The notes under the pieces are model-generated. The model saw nothing but the letters and a program-made list of their open reading frames with translations, did no database searches and had not been told where the DNA came from. DNA of 64,000 nt from Arthrobacter sp. Leaf69 (GTDB taxonomy: Bacteria; Actinomycetota; Actinomycetes; Actinomycetales; Micrococcaceae): positions 728,244-792,243 of the forward strand of contig NZ_LMLR01000001.1 in assembly GCF_001422645.1 (NCBI RefSeq). The letters are read 5' to 3'. Of this stretch, positions 54,798-63,398 are shown one piece after another. Each line of letters begins with the position of its first letter. Position 1 is the stretch's first letter. Both the position numbers and the translations under genes were made by a program.

Positions 54798-55763
54798 GTG
54801 CGTCGTCCTGCTGCCCATGCCATCGTTGCCGCTTTTGCCGGCCTGAGCGTGCTCCTGACGGCCTGCGGTCCGACGTCGGAGAACCCCGGGGGAAGCGCCG
54901 ACGACGGCATTGTCGACGTCGTCGCCTCCACCAGTGTTTACGGGGACATCGTCGGCACCATCGGCGGCGACAAGGTGCGTGTCAGCTCCATCATCAATCG
55001 GACCAGCCAGGACCCGCACTCCTACGAGGCGACCACCCAGGACAAGCTGGCGGTGTCCAAGGCAGAGCTGCTGGTGGAAAACGGCGGCGGCTATGACGAT
55101 TTCATCCACAAGCTGGCCGAAGACACGGGGCTCGACGAGGGCAGCGTCCTGAACGCCGTGGAAGTTTCCGGGCTGGCCCCGGCAGAAACTCCCGGCGCAT
55201 CCGCCGGAGCTGACGGCCACGGCCACGGCCACGAACATGCGGGATTCAACGAGCACGTCTGGTACAGCCTGCCGGCCATGGCCCGGCTGGCTGACGCCGT
55301 CGCGGCCAAGCTGGGCGAGCTTGAACCCTCCTCCGCCGGGACGTTCCGCAGCAATGCCGAGGCCTTCAAGGAGTCGCTCGGCGGCCTCGAAGCAAAGCTG
55401 GCGGGCATCAAGGCCTCGGCCGGCGCGGCGCCTGTCGCCGTGACGGAACCGGTGCCGCTCTACCTGCTCGAGGCCGCCGGCCTGGACAACCAGACCCCGG
55501 ATGAGTACACCGCGGCGATCGAAGAAGACACCGACGTTCCGCCGGCAGTCCTGCAGGCGACCACCGACCTTATGAAGTCGGGCCGGATCAGGCTCCTTGC
55601 CTACAACCAGCAGACCGAAGGCCCGCAAACGGTCGACGTCAAGGATGCGGCAACTGCTGCCGGCGTCCCGGTGGTGAATTTCAGCGAGACCCTGCCGGAG
55701 GGTAAGACCTACCTGCAGTGGATGACCGGGAATGTCGACAACATTGGCAAGGCACTGGCCTAA
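54798..55763 (+). CDS. znuA: zinc ABC transporter substrate-binding lipoprotein
   Basis: A 321-residue cluster A-I binding protein. The signal peptide ends in the lipobox LTAC (AGLSVLLTACG), so it is a membrane-anchored lipoprotein. VVASTSVYGDIVGTIGG starts the mature fold; the His-rich loop GHGHGHEHAG (about 141-150) is typical of Zn rather than Mn binders, with metal ligand His residues in DPHSYE and NEHVWYSL. It delivers Zn to the ZnuB permease. The palindrome upstream suggests control by the zur product encoded at 59944. Confidence 0.9.
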   Translation: MRRPAAHAIVAAFAGLSVLLTACGPTSENPGGSADDGIVDVVASTSVYGDIVGTIGGDKVRVSSIINRTSQDPHSYEATTQDKLAVSKAELLVENGGGYDDFIHKLAEDTGLDEGSVLNAVEVSGLAPAETPGASAGADGHGHGHEHAGFNEHVWYSLPAMARLADAVAAKLGELEPSSAGTFRSNAEAFKESLGGLEAKLAGIKASAGAAPVAVTEPVPLYLLEAAGLDNQTPDEYTAAIEEDTDVPPAVLQATTDLMKSGRIRLLAYNQQTEGPQTVDVKDAATAAGVPVVNFSETLPEGKTYLQWMTGNVDNIGKALA

Positions 55764-55904
55764 GATTAGCGGGACAGTGTGGGCCGACCGCCCCGCGAGG
55801 TAGACCCGTCGGACGGACCAGCGCAAACCAGCCAGACACTCCAGCCGGACACCCCAGGCGCAGCGCGCGAGCCGCGGTTTGCGCAGAATTCGAGGAAACC
55901 CAAG

Positions 55905-56720
55905 TTGACACCCGTAGTGAGCCTCCGTGGAGCCTCCCTGGCGTTCGGCAAGCGCACTCTGTGGGAGGGCCTTGATCTGGACATCAATGCGGGTGAATTT
56001 TTCGCTGTCCTTGGCCCCAACGGCAGCGGCAAAACAACCTTCCTCAAGGTTCTGCTGGGCCTGCAGGAGCTGAGTTCCGGTTCAGCCACGCTTGCCGGCC
56101 GGCCCGTGGAGCGGGGCAGCCGGGGGATCGGCTATGTCCCGCAGCAGAAGTCCTTCGACCCTGACACGCCGCTGCGCGCCCGCGACCTCGTGGGCCTCGG
56201 CGTCGACGGCCACCGCTGGGGCGTGCGGCTGGGCGGCGCGAAAGTTAACCGCAGAATCGATGAACTGCTCGAGCTCGTAGGAGCCGCCGAATACGCAAAG
56301 GTTCCCGTGGGCCAGCTCTCCGGCGGGGAGCAACAGCGGTTGCGGGTGGCCCAGGCTCTGGCTGCCGACCCCAAGGTGCTGCTCTGCGACGAACCCCTGC
56401 TGTCCCTCGACCTGCAGCACCAGCAGGCGGTCAGTGCCCTGATCAACAAGCAGTGCCACGACCGGGACAGCGCCGTGGTCTTCGTCACGCACGAGATCAA
56501 CCCGATCATGGACTATGTTGACCGGGTCCTGTACTTGGCCGGCGGACGGTTCCGGGTGGGGCCTCCGGAGGAGGTCATGACCACTGAGGTGCTGTCCGAC
56601 CTCTATGGCAGCCACGTCGAAGTGATCAACGCCAACGGGCGCCTGATCGTCGTCGGGCTCCCCGACGCCACGACTCATCACCACGAGGACGCCCACGCAG
56701 TGGCGGGGGAGATGGGCTAG
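55905..56720 (+). CDS. znuC: zinc ABC transporter ATP-binding protein
   Basis: A 271-residue ABC ATPase. Walker A GPNGSGKTT, Q-loop YVPQQKSFD, signature [15 protein letters not shown], Walker B VLLCDEPLLSLD (a Leu replaces the usual Ala/Thr before Asp) and His-loop VTHEINP are present; the C-terminal tail has THHHEDAHA, a possible metal contact. I start it at TTG 55905 after GAGGAA; the ORF could begin at GTG 55779, but those 42 residues are not conserved-looking. The gap to znuA is 141 nt and the stop abuts the znuB ATG. Confidence 0.92.
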   Translation: MTPVVSLRGASLAFGKRTLWEGLDLDINAGEFFAVLGPNGSGKTTFLKVLLGLQELSSGSATLAGRPVERGSRGIGYVPQQKSFDPDTPLRARDLVGLGVDGHRWGVRLGGAKVNRRIDELLELVGAAEYAKVPVGQLSGGEQQRLRVAQALAADPKVLLCDEPLLSLDLQHQQAVSALINKQCHDRDSAVVFVTHEINPIMDYVDRVLYLAGGRFRVGPPEEVMTTEVLSDLYGSHVEVINANGRLIVVGLPDATTHHHEDAHAVAGEMG

Positions 56721-57611
56721 ATGGACCTGGACAACCTGCTCAACTCAATCTTCAATTTCGAAAACTACGGCGAACTCCTCGTGCTGGTCCAGAACTCCCT
56801 CTGGGCGGGCGCGGTGCTGGGCCTGCTCGGCGGGCTGATAGGAACATTCGTGATGAAGCGTGACCTGGCCTTCGCCGTGCACGGGATCTCTGAACTTTCA
56901 TTCGCCGGTGCGGCCTTCGCCCTGCTGATCGGGGCGGACATTGTCCTGGGCTCGCTGGCAGGGTCCGTCGTGGCGGCGCTGCTGCTGGGCCTGCTGGGCG
57001 TCCGTGCCCGGGACAAGAACTCGATCATCGGCGTCATCATGCCGTTCGGCCTGGGCCTGGGCATCCTGTTCCTGTCGCTGTACGAGGGGCGGGCTGCCAA
57101 CAAGTTTGGCCTGCTCACCGGGCAGATCGTCTCGGTCGGCACCGTCCAGCTGCAGGTGCTGGCGGTGGCCGCCGTCGTTGTGATGATCGCCCTGGTGGCG
57201 ATCTGGCGTCCGCTGACCTTTGCCAGCGTGGACCCCGACGTGGCGTCGGCCCGCGGCGTGCCCGTGCGGGCCTTGGCCATCGGGTTCATGCTGCTGCTCG
57301 GCGTCAGCGTGGCGCTCTCCATCCAGATTGTCGGCGCCCTGCTGGTGCTGGCGCTGCTGATCACTCCCGCTGCGGCCGCCATGCGGGTGACGTCGTCGCC
57401 GCGGCTGGTGGTGATCCTGAGCGTCGTGTTCGCCGTGACGGCGACGGTGGGCGGTATCCTGCTGGCCCTCGGCGGCCGGATCCCGATCAGTCCGTACGTG
57501 ACCACGCTGTCCTTCCTTATCTATGTCGTGTGCCGGGTGATCGGCGGCGTACGTGCCCGGCGCGGGTTGAACGGCCGGGTGCTGAGTGATTCGGCGGTGC
57601 CGGCGGCCTAA
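56721..57611 (+). CDS. znuB: zinc ABC transporter permease
   Basis: A 296-residue ABC-3 family permease with eight or nine predicted helices. FVMKRDLAFAVHGISELSFAGAAFALLIG contains the EAA-like loop and helix typical of metal permeases, and LLVLALLITPAAAAMRVTSSPRLVVILS lies near the C terminus. It completes the znuA-znuC-znuB operon. Confidence 0.93.
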   Translation: MDLDNLLNSIFNFENYGELLVLVQNSLWAGAVLGLLGGLIGTFVMKRDLAFAVHGISELSFAGAAFALLIGADIVLGSLAGSVVAALLLGLLGVRARDKNSIIGVIMPFGLGLGILFLSLYEGRAANKFGLLTGQIVSVGTVQLQVLAVAAVVVMIALVAIWRPLTFASVDPDVASARGVPVRALAIGFMLLLGVSVALSIQIVGALLVLALLITPAAAAMRVTSSPRLVVILSVVFAVTATVGGILLALGGRIPISPYVTTLSFLIYVVCRVIGGVRARRGLNGRVLSDSAVPAA

Positions 57612-57661
57612 GACGCCGCAGCCCGGGAACCCAAAGTGTGCATCACTGCAAGTATGCATTT

Positions 57662-57684
57662 GTGCAATCGTTGCACTCGTGCAA
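57662..57684 (+). promoter_or_regulatory. operator with three GTGCAA half sites
   Basis: GTGCAA, TCG, TTGCAC, TC, GTGCAA: the first two form an inverted pair, and the second and third form another. It lies 12-35 nt before the TetR gene. Further TGCA copies at 57639-57657 are looser. Probably the autoregulatory site. Confidence 0.65.
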
Positions 57685-57695
57685 TTATTTAGCCC

Positions 57696-58325
57696 ATGAT
57701 TGAAGACGTGTCGATGCCCCTGCGTGCGCGCAAAAAGGCTGAGACCTGGATGGCCCTCCACGAGGCGGCCGCGTCGCTTGCCCTGCAACACGGTGTCGAA
57801 CAGACCACGGTAGAGGCCATCGCGGCCAGTGCCGGTGTGTCCCCGCGAACGTTCTTCAACTATTTCCAGGCGAAGGAAGACGCCATCCTTGGCCTGCGTG
57901 AGCCCGTACTGGAAGCCTCGCTGCTCGCCGAAATCTCCGTCACCGCCGATGATCTAGTGGGCCAGGTGTCGCGTCTGCTGATGACCGTTGCCTGGACGGC
58001 AATCGGAGGCACAGACCGCGCGCGGCGCCGCCAGCTGATTGCCCGGTATCCCCATCTGGGCCGCCGGCATATGGACTACATGGTGAAAGCCGAGACGCTT
58101 GTCTGCCAGGGGCTCGCCGGCCTGTTGGCGGAGGATTCCGACTGGGCGGACGGCGTCGAAGGCTTCGGCCCCGGGGAGTCCGCACGCATGGTGGTCATGA
58201 TCGCCGGCGTCCCCATCCGCTTCAAACTCACTTCCGCCGATTTCGACCCCGTCGAGGGGATCTCCGCGGAAACGCTCCAACCGTCGTTGGCCCTACTTCA
58301 CCATTTACTAAGGAAACTCTCATGA
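57696..58325 (+). CDS. TetR-family regulator
   Basis: A 209-residue regulator. The N-terminal helix-turn-helix reads GVEQTTVEAIAASAGVSPRTFFNYFQAKEDAIL, the TetR pattern; the rest is a helical ligand-binding/dimer domain I cannot assign to a ligand. It is immediately followed by a drug-efflux MFS gene overlapping by ATGA, so it probably represses both. ATG 57696 or the internal ATG 57714 could be used; there is no SD before the first. Confidence 0.9.
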   Translation: MIEDVSMPLRARKKAETWMALHEAAASLALQHGVEQTTVEAIAASAGVSPRTFFNYFQAKEDAILGLREPVLEASLLAEISVTADDLVGQVSRLLMTVAWTAIGGTDRARRRQLIARYPHLGRRHMDYMVKAETLVCQGLAGLLAEDSDWADGVEGFGPGESARMVVMIAGVPIRFKLTSADFDPVEGISAETLQPSLALLHHLLRKLS

Positions 58326-59947
58326 CCATGCAAGCTGTCCCCGTCACGGGACCGGCCGGGGAAAAGCAGCACATGGTGCTGATGTTCGTGGGCCTGATGC
58401 TCTCGATGCTTCTGGCGGCACTGAACCAGACCGTGCTCAGTACGGCACTGCCCACCATCGTGGGAGAACTCCATGGCGTCAGCGACATGCTGTGGGTCAT
58501 CACCGCCTTTATTCTCGCGTCCACCATCACCATGCCCATCTACGGCAAACTCGGCGACCTCATGGGACGCAAAGCCCTGCTGATCGCCGCGATCATCCTG
58601 TTCATGATCGGTTCCGTCATCGGCGGCATGGCCAACGACATGGGTGTGCTCATCACCGCCCGCGTGGTCCAGGGCCTCGGCGGCGGCGGTCTGATGATCC
58701 TCTCCCAGGCCGTCATCGCGGACGTCGTGCCGCCCCGCGAACGCGGTAAATACATGGGGATGATGGGTGGCGTCTTCGCCATCGCCTCGGTCGCCGGCCC
58801 GCTGCTGGGCGGTTGGTTCACTGAAGGTCCCGGCTGGCGCTGGGTGTTCTGGATCAATATCCCCCTCGGCCTGCTGGCCCTGGCCGGAGCCGTCTTCTTC
58901 CTGAAGCTGCCCAAGCACCGCGGCAAACCGCGCCTGGACCTCGGCGGCATGGTGCTGCTCGCGATCGCAACGACCTGCCTCGTGCTGTTCGCGACCTGGG
59001 GTGGCGGCAAGTACGAATGGAATGATCCGATCATCCTGGGCCTCATCGCCGGCACGATTGCCAGTGCGGTTGCCTTCGTCCTGGTGGAGCGGCGCACAGC
59101 CGAGCCGATCATTCCGCTGCACCTGTTCAAGGACCTCAACTTCAACCTCTCGACCATTGCCGGGCTGCTGATCGGCGTGGCCATGTTCGGCGCGATCGGC
59201 TACCTGCCCACTTATCTGCAGATGGCCTTCAGCGTCAACGCCACCGAATCGGGGCTGCTGATGATCCCGATGATGGGCGCCCTGCTGGTCGCCTCCGTCG
59301 TGTCCGGGCAGCTGGTCAGCCGCACAGGCCGCTACAAGTGGATGCCAATTGCCGGCGGCGTCCTGGTCGCGATCGCCTTGGTGCTGCTCTCCACCCTCAA
59401 GCCGGAAGCGCCGCTCTGGGAAATTTGCGCCTACTTGGCCGTGATGGGGCTGGGGCTGGGCCTGAGTATGCAGATCATGGTGCTGATCGTGCAGAACTCC
59501 TTCCCACTGCGCGAAGTCGGGACCGCAACGGCGTCGAACAACTTCTTCCGGCAGATCGGGGCCACCCTGGGCTCCGCGGTGGTGGGTAGCCTCTTTGCGA
59601 GCCGGTTGGCCGAGCTGCTCGCCGAGCGCCTGCCGGCCGCGGCAACCGGGGGAGGCGCTCCGGGCGGATCGAACTCACTGACTCCGGCAGTGGTCAGCCA
59701 GCTGCCGGCGCCAATCAAGGACGCCATCATCTCCTCCTACAACGACGCGCTGACGCCCATCTTCGTCTGGATGGTGCCGCTTGCGCTGGCGGCCGCGGTG
59801 CTGATGTGCTTCGTCAAGCAGAAGCCGCTGGCCACCGCCATCGAGCACGATGTTCTGTCCGAATCCATTGCGGAGGGCAACATCCTGATTACGGCCGACG
59901 ACGCCGACGACGAGGCTCTCGTTTCGGCCCCGGGGTCCAAGAGCTAG
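58322..59947 (+). CDS. DHA2-family drug/H+ antiporter (EmrB/QacA type)
   Basis: A 541-residue MFS transporter with 14 predicted helices. LLAALNQTVLSTALPTIVGEL (motif D1 region), GKLGDLMGRKALL (motif A), GRVVQGLGGGGL-like RVVQGLGGGGLMIL (motif B) and VFAIASVAGPLLGGWFTEGPGWRWVFWINIPLG (motif C and following loop) are all seen. It would expel toxic organic compounds; the substrate is unknown. Its stop overlaps the convergent zur stop by the sequence CTAG. Confidence 0.93.
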   Translation: MTMQAVPVTGPAGEKQHMVLMFVGLMLSMLLAALNQTVLSTALPTIVGELHGVSDMLWVITAFILASTITMPIYGKLGDLMGRKALLIAAIILFMIGSVIGGMANDMGVLITARVVQGLGGGGLMILSQAVIADVVPPRERGKYMGMMGGVFAIASVAGPLLGGWFTEGPGWRWVFWINIPLGLLALAGAVFFLKLPKHRGKPRLDLGGMVLLAIATTCLVLFATWGGGKYEWNDPIILGLIAGTIASAVAFVLVERRTAEPIIPLHLFKDLNFNLSTIAGLLIGVAMFGAIGYLPTYLQMAFSVNATESGLLMIPMMGALLVASVVSGQLVSRTGRYKWMPIAGGVLVAIALVLLSTLKPEAPLWEICAYLAVMGLGLGLSMQIMVLIVQNSFPLREVGTATASNNFFRQIGATLGSAVVGSLFASRLAELLAERLPAAATGGGAPGGSNSLTPAVVSQLPAPIKDAIISSYNDALTPIFVWMVPLALAAAVLMCFVKQKPLATAIEHDVLSESIAEGNILITADDADDEALVSAPGSKS

Positions 59948-60402
59948 GCGGTATTCCGGGCCGTGCACTCCGGGCACAGCCCGAATATCTCGACGGTGTG
60001 CTCCACTGCGGTGAAGCCGTGCTCGGTTGCCGTTCGCGCGGCCCAGGACTCCACCGCGGGTGCCTCGACTTCGACGGCCTTGCCGCAGCTGCGGCACAGC
60101 AAATGGTGATGATGGCCGGTGACGGCGCAGCGGCGGTACACGGCCTCGCCGTCGGTATTCCGGAGGACGTCCACCAGGCCGTCATCAGCGAGGGACTGCA
60201 GAATCCGGTAGGAGGTGGCGAGGGACACCGACGTGCCGCGCTCCTGCAGGATGCGGTGCAGCTCCTGGGTGCTGACGAAGTCGGTCAGCTCGTCCAGGAC
60301 CGCGCTGACCGCAACGCGCTGCTTGGTGACACGCTGTTCTTTGGCCGCGGCGGGAGGCGCGGCCGTTGTCCGGCTGCCGTTGGCTGTGGCGCCCTGGGAC
60401 AT
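59944..60402 (-). CDS. zur: zinc uptake regulator (Fur family)
   Basis: A 152-residue Fur-family repressor. RVTKQRVAVSAVLDELTDFVSTQELHRILQERG and VSLATSYRILQSLADDGLVDVL form the winged helix; the metal-binding C-terminal half has HHHHLLCRSCGKAVEV and the second C-x2-C, LCPECTARN, of the structural zinc site. Its presence near znuABC and the AATCATT palindrome favour Zur over Fur. I prefer ATG 60402 (MSQGATANGS); a TTG at 60447 would add 15 residues. Confidence 0.88.
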   Translation of the reverse strand: MSQGATANGSRTTAAPPAAAKEQRVTKQRVAVSAVLDELTDFVSTQELHRILQERGTSVSLATSYRILQSLADDGLVDVLRNTDGEAVYRRCAVTGHHHHLLCRSCGKAVEVEAPAVESWAARTATEHGFTAVEHTVEIFGLCPECTARNTA

Positions 60403-60506
60403 CGTGGAACTCGCTTCAGTGGTGGGCTTGATAAGGGGTTGTGGCAAGGTCCCAGATTACCAGCCGGCACGTGGACAGCGCTTTGCTAGAACCCTAGGCT
60501 GGCCGG

Positions 60507-61163
60507 ATGATGCTGACCAAATTCACGCATGCCTGTGTCCGACTGGAGAAGGACGGCAAGGCGCTGGTGTTCGATCCGGGGAACTTCTCGGAGACGGACC
60601 TGGCCCTCGCCGGCGCCGATGCCGTGCTGATCACGCATGAGCATCCCGACCACATCGACGCCGACGCCGTCACCGCCGCCCTGTTGGCCGATGATGCGCT
60701 GCAGCTCTTTGCCCCGGCCGGGGTCGCGGCGCAACTGCGGGAGAAAGCACCCGACGCCGGTCACCGGGTCCATGCGGTGGCCCCGGGCGAGGACTTCGAG
60801 GCGGCCGGATTCTCCATCCGGACTTTTGGCGGACAGCACGCGGTGATCCATCCGCAGATCCCGGTGGTGGCCAATATCGGCTATTTCGTCGACGCCAACG
60901 TCTACCACCCCGGCGATTCCTTCACAGTTCCCGACGGCGTGACCGTGCGGACGCTGCTGGTGCCGATCCACGCACCTTGGAACAAGGTGGGGGAGGTAGT
61001 GGACTTCGTGATCGGTGTCCGCGCCCCCAAGGCCTTCCCGATCCACGACGCCCTGCTCAATGAGAACGGGCGCGGCCTGGTGGAAGGGCATGTGACCCGG
61101 TTCGGCGCCAGGTACGGGACCGAATACCGGCACCTGTCCAGCGGAGACACCGTGGAGGTATAG
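60507..61163 (+). CDS. MBL-fold metallohydrolase (UlaG-like)
   Basis: A 218-residue metallo-beta-lactamase fold protein. VLITHEHPDHIDADAV is the HxHxDH zinc motif, and further ligands are probably in GGQHAVIHPQIPVV and AFPIHDAL. It starts MLTKFTHACVRLEKDGKALVFDPG, typical of the UlaG/YtnP-like branch acting on small molecules or lactones. A TAGGCT box lies 6 nt before the ATG. It faces cds1 across a 12-nt gap. Substrate unknown. Confidence 0.88.
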   Translation: MMLTKFTHACVRLEKDGKALVFDPGNFSETDLALAGADAVLITHEHPDHIDADAVTAALLADDALQLFAPAGVAAQLREKAPDAGHRVHAVAPGEDFEAAGFSIRTFGGQHAVIHPQIPVVANIGYFVDANVYHPGDSFTVPDGVTVRTLLVPIHAPWNKVGEVVDFVIGVRAPKAFPIHDALLNENGRGLVEGHVTRFGARYGTEYRHLSSGDTVEV

Positions 61164-61175
61164 GAGCGCACCCGG

Positions 61176-62282
61176 TTAGGCGGGCCATGTCCCGCTGGCG
61201 AAGAAATCCCGGATGGTCGCTTCATGCGGTTCGGGATCCAGGCCCTGGGACCGCAGCCAGTCCGGGTTGTAGTAGTTGCCGGCGTAGCGGTCACCGCCGT
61301 CGCACATCAGCGATACCACGCTGCCGCGGCGGCCCTCGGCGATCATCCCGGCGATGAGCTGCCAGACGCCCCACAGGTTGGTGCCGGTAGAGGGGCCGGC
61401 GTGCAGGCCGGCGTAGTCCTTGAGATGGCGCATGGCCGCTACCGAGGCAGCGTCCGGGACCGGGACCATATGGTCAATGACGGCCGGGACAAAGCTGGGT
61501 TCCAGCCGCGCCCGGCCGATACCCTCGATCCGCGAGGGCATGCCGCTGGCACCCGGGGCCGCGTGAGTTGTGGCTCCCGTCCGGCGGCTCTCCAGCCAGC
61601 CGGGGTAGAACGCGGAGTTCTCCGGATCCACCACTGCGAGCTCCGTGTTGTGGCGGTGGTACCGGAGGTAGCGGCCGATGGTGGCACTGGTGCCGCCGGT
61701 GCCGGCGCCCACGACGATCCAGCGCGGAATCGGGTGCTCCTCAAGGGCAAGCTGTCCGAAAATCGATTCGGCGATGTTGTTGTTGCCGCGCCAGTCCGTA
61801 GCCCGCTCGGCATAGGTGAACTGGTCCATGTAGTGGCCGTTGGTGCGCCGGGCGAGGTCTCCGGCGGCCTCATAGACCTCTGAAGCGTGGTCCACGAGCA
61901 GGCACGAGCCGCCGAACTGCTCGATCAGGGCGATCTTCTCCCGGCTGGTGCTCCGGGCCATCACCGCAATGAACGGCAGCCCGAGCAATTCGGCGAAATA
62001 GGCTTCCGACACGGCCGTGCTGCCGCTGGATGCCTCCACGATGGTCGTGCCTTCCGAGATCCAGCCGTTGACCAGTCCAAAAAGGAACAGGGAGCGGGCC
62101 AGCCGGTGCTTCAGGCTGCCAGTCCGGTGCGTGGACTCGTCCTTGAGGTACAGCTGGACGCCCCAGTGTTCCGGAAGGGGGACGGAGTACAAATGCGTGT
62201 CCGCGGACCGGTTGTTCTCGGCGTTGATTCTCCGGATGGCCTCGTCGGCCCAGACCCTGTCCTGCTGTCGTTCTCTGATCAC
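61176..62282 (-). CDS. cds1: PLP-dependent cysteine desulfhydrase/synthase-like (Cds1 type)
   Basis: A 368-residue fold-type II PLP enzyme. [20 protein letters not shown] carries the PLP Lys; [20 protein letters not shown] is the substrate-carboxylate loop; [18 protein letters not shown] binds the cofactor phosphate. It matches the mycobacterial Cds1 (Rv3684) family, which releases H2S, pyruvate and ammonia from cysteine, more than CysK. It is divergent from the sulfurtransferase gene, a natural sulfur-handling pair. Confidence 0.85.
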   Translation of the reverse strand: MIRERQQDRVWADEAIRRINAENNRSADTHLYSVPLPEHWGVQLYLKDESTHRTGSLKHRLARSLFLFGLVNGWISEGTTIVEASSGSTAVSEAYFAELLGLPFIAVMARSTSREKIALIEQFGGSCLLVDHASEVYEAAGDLARRTNGHYMDQFTYAERATDWRGNNNIAESIFGQLALEEHPIPRWIVVGAGTGGTSATIGRYLRYHRHNTELAVVDPENSAFYPGWLESRRTGATTHAAPGASGMPSRIEGIGRARLEPSFVPAVIDHMVPVPDAASVAAMRHLKDYAGLHAGPSTGTNLWGVWQLIAGMIAEGRRGSVVSLMCDGGDRYAGNYYNPDWLRSQGLDPEPHEATIRDFFASGTWPA

Positions 62283-62331
62283 CGCACCAGCCTACCGGCG
62301 GGGGCAGGTTCCGCATCGATAGAGTGGGCGG

Positions 62332-63291
62332 ATGAAGACCCTCATGGACGTTGTCACCTTGAAGGACCGGCTGGATGCCGCCGGCACGGCTGGCCCACGG
62401 ACGGTGTTGCTCGATGTGCGGTGGGCGCTCGGGGACCCGCACGGCCGGGAGCACTACCTCGCGGAGCACCTCCCCGGCGCCGTCTTCGTGGACCTCGCCA
62501 CTGAACTCGCCGGCCCGGCGGACCCCAGCCGCGGCCGCCACCCGCTCCCTACCCTGGAACAGTTCCAGGCGTCAGCGCGTGCCTGGGGCATCCGCGGCGG
62601 AGACGTCGTGGTGACCTATGACGACAGTGGCAATCTGGCCGCCGCGAGGCTCTGGTGGATGCTGCGGAATGCGGGTTTTCCGAAGGTCTACCTGCTCGAC
62701 GGCGGTCTCGCCGCCTGGCGAGGCGAGGGCTTCGACGTCGAAAGCGGCGAGCGGCAGGCGGAACCTGGCGACGTTGAGTTGACTGACGACGCCCTGACAG
62801 GTGCCGCCCTGACAGGAGACGCGCTGACGGGAGGAGCCCTGACGGGAGGCGCCCTGCCCGTGATCGACGCCGGACAGGCTGCCGCGTGGGGCCGGCGCGG
62901 GCTGTTGCTGGACGCCCGGGCGGGGGAGCGCTACCGCGGCGAGTTCGAACCAGTGGACCCGCGGGCGGGCCACATCCCGGGGGCCGTGAGCGCCCCGACG
63001 ACGGCGAACGTTGGTGTGGACGGCAGGTTCCTCTCACCGGAGGCGTTGCGCGAACGCTTTACGAGTCTCGGAGTGCGCGCCGATGTCCCCACCGCCGTCT
63101 ACTGCGGATCCGGCGTCACGGCGGCCCACGAAATTGCGGCCCTGGAAATCGCCGGATTCCCTGCCGCTCTCTATCCCGGGTCGTTCTCCGAGTGGTCTAA
63201 TAACGACGCCAACGAAGTCGTGACCGGGGCTGCGCCGTATCCGGACGGGGCAGGAGCCGCAACTGATCCGGATGAGGCCGCTGCACCATAG
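62332..63291 (+). CDS. sseA: sulfurtransferase (two-domain rhodanese)
   Basis: A 319-residue tandem rhodanese. The N-terminal domain (about 1-150) has LLDVRWALGDPHGREHYLAEHLPGAVFVDL and VVTYDDSGNLAAARLWW, with Asp where the active Cys would be; the C-terminal domain has AVYCGSGVTAAHEIAAL with catalytic Cys. Such enzymes move sulfane sulfur from mercaptopyruvate or thiosulfate to acceptors. Between the domains lies a pentapeptide repeat (ALTGx). A TAGAGT box 6 nt before the ATG suggests a leaderless mRNA. It is divergent from cds1. Confidence 0.9.
   Translation: MKTLMDVVTLKDRLDAAGTAGPRTVLLDVRWALGDPHGREHYLAEHLPGAVFVDLATELAGPADPSRGRHPLPTLEQFQASARAWGIRGGDVVVTYDDSGNLAAARLWWMLRNAGFPKVYLLDGGLAAWRGEGFDVESGERQAEPGDVELTDDALTGAALTGDALTGGALTGGALPVIDAGQAAAWGRRGLLLDARAGERYRGEFEPVDPRAGHIPGAVSAPTTANVGVDGRFLSPEALRERFTSLGVRADVPTAVYCGSGVTAAHEIAALEIAGFPAALYPGSFSEWSNNDANEVVTGAAPYPDGAGAATDPDEAAAP
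62788..62859 (+). repeat. 15-bp tandem repeat in the sulfurtransferase linker
   Basis: Four and a bit copies of a 15-nt unit (GAC/GCC/GGA-GCC-CTG-ACA/G-GGA) at 62788, 62803, 62818, 62833 and 62848 encode DALTG, AALTG, DALTG, GALTG and GALP in frame. It lies in the inter-domain linker, so length change should be tolerated. Confidence 0.9.
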
Positions 63292-63398
63292 AGGCGCCGC
63301 CCGTTCTTCGGAAGGTCCTGTGAACCGCCCACCCCGATTGGTAGGACGCTTCGTGTGATCCAAGGCCTTCGGGCGCAGCCTCCGGAATGACGGCTCGC

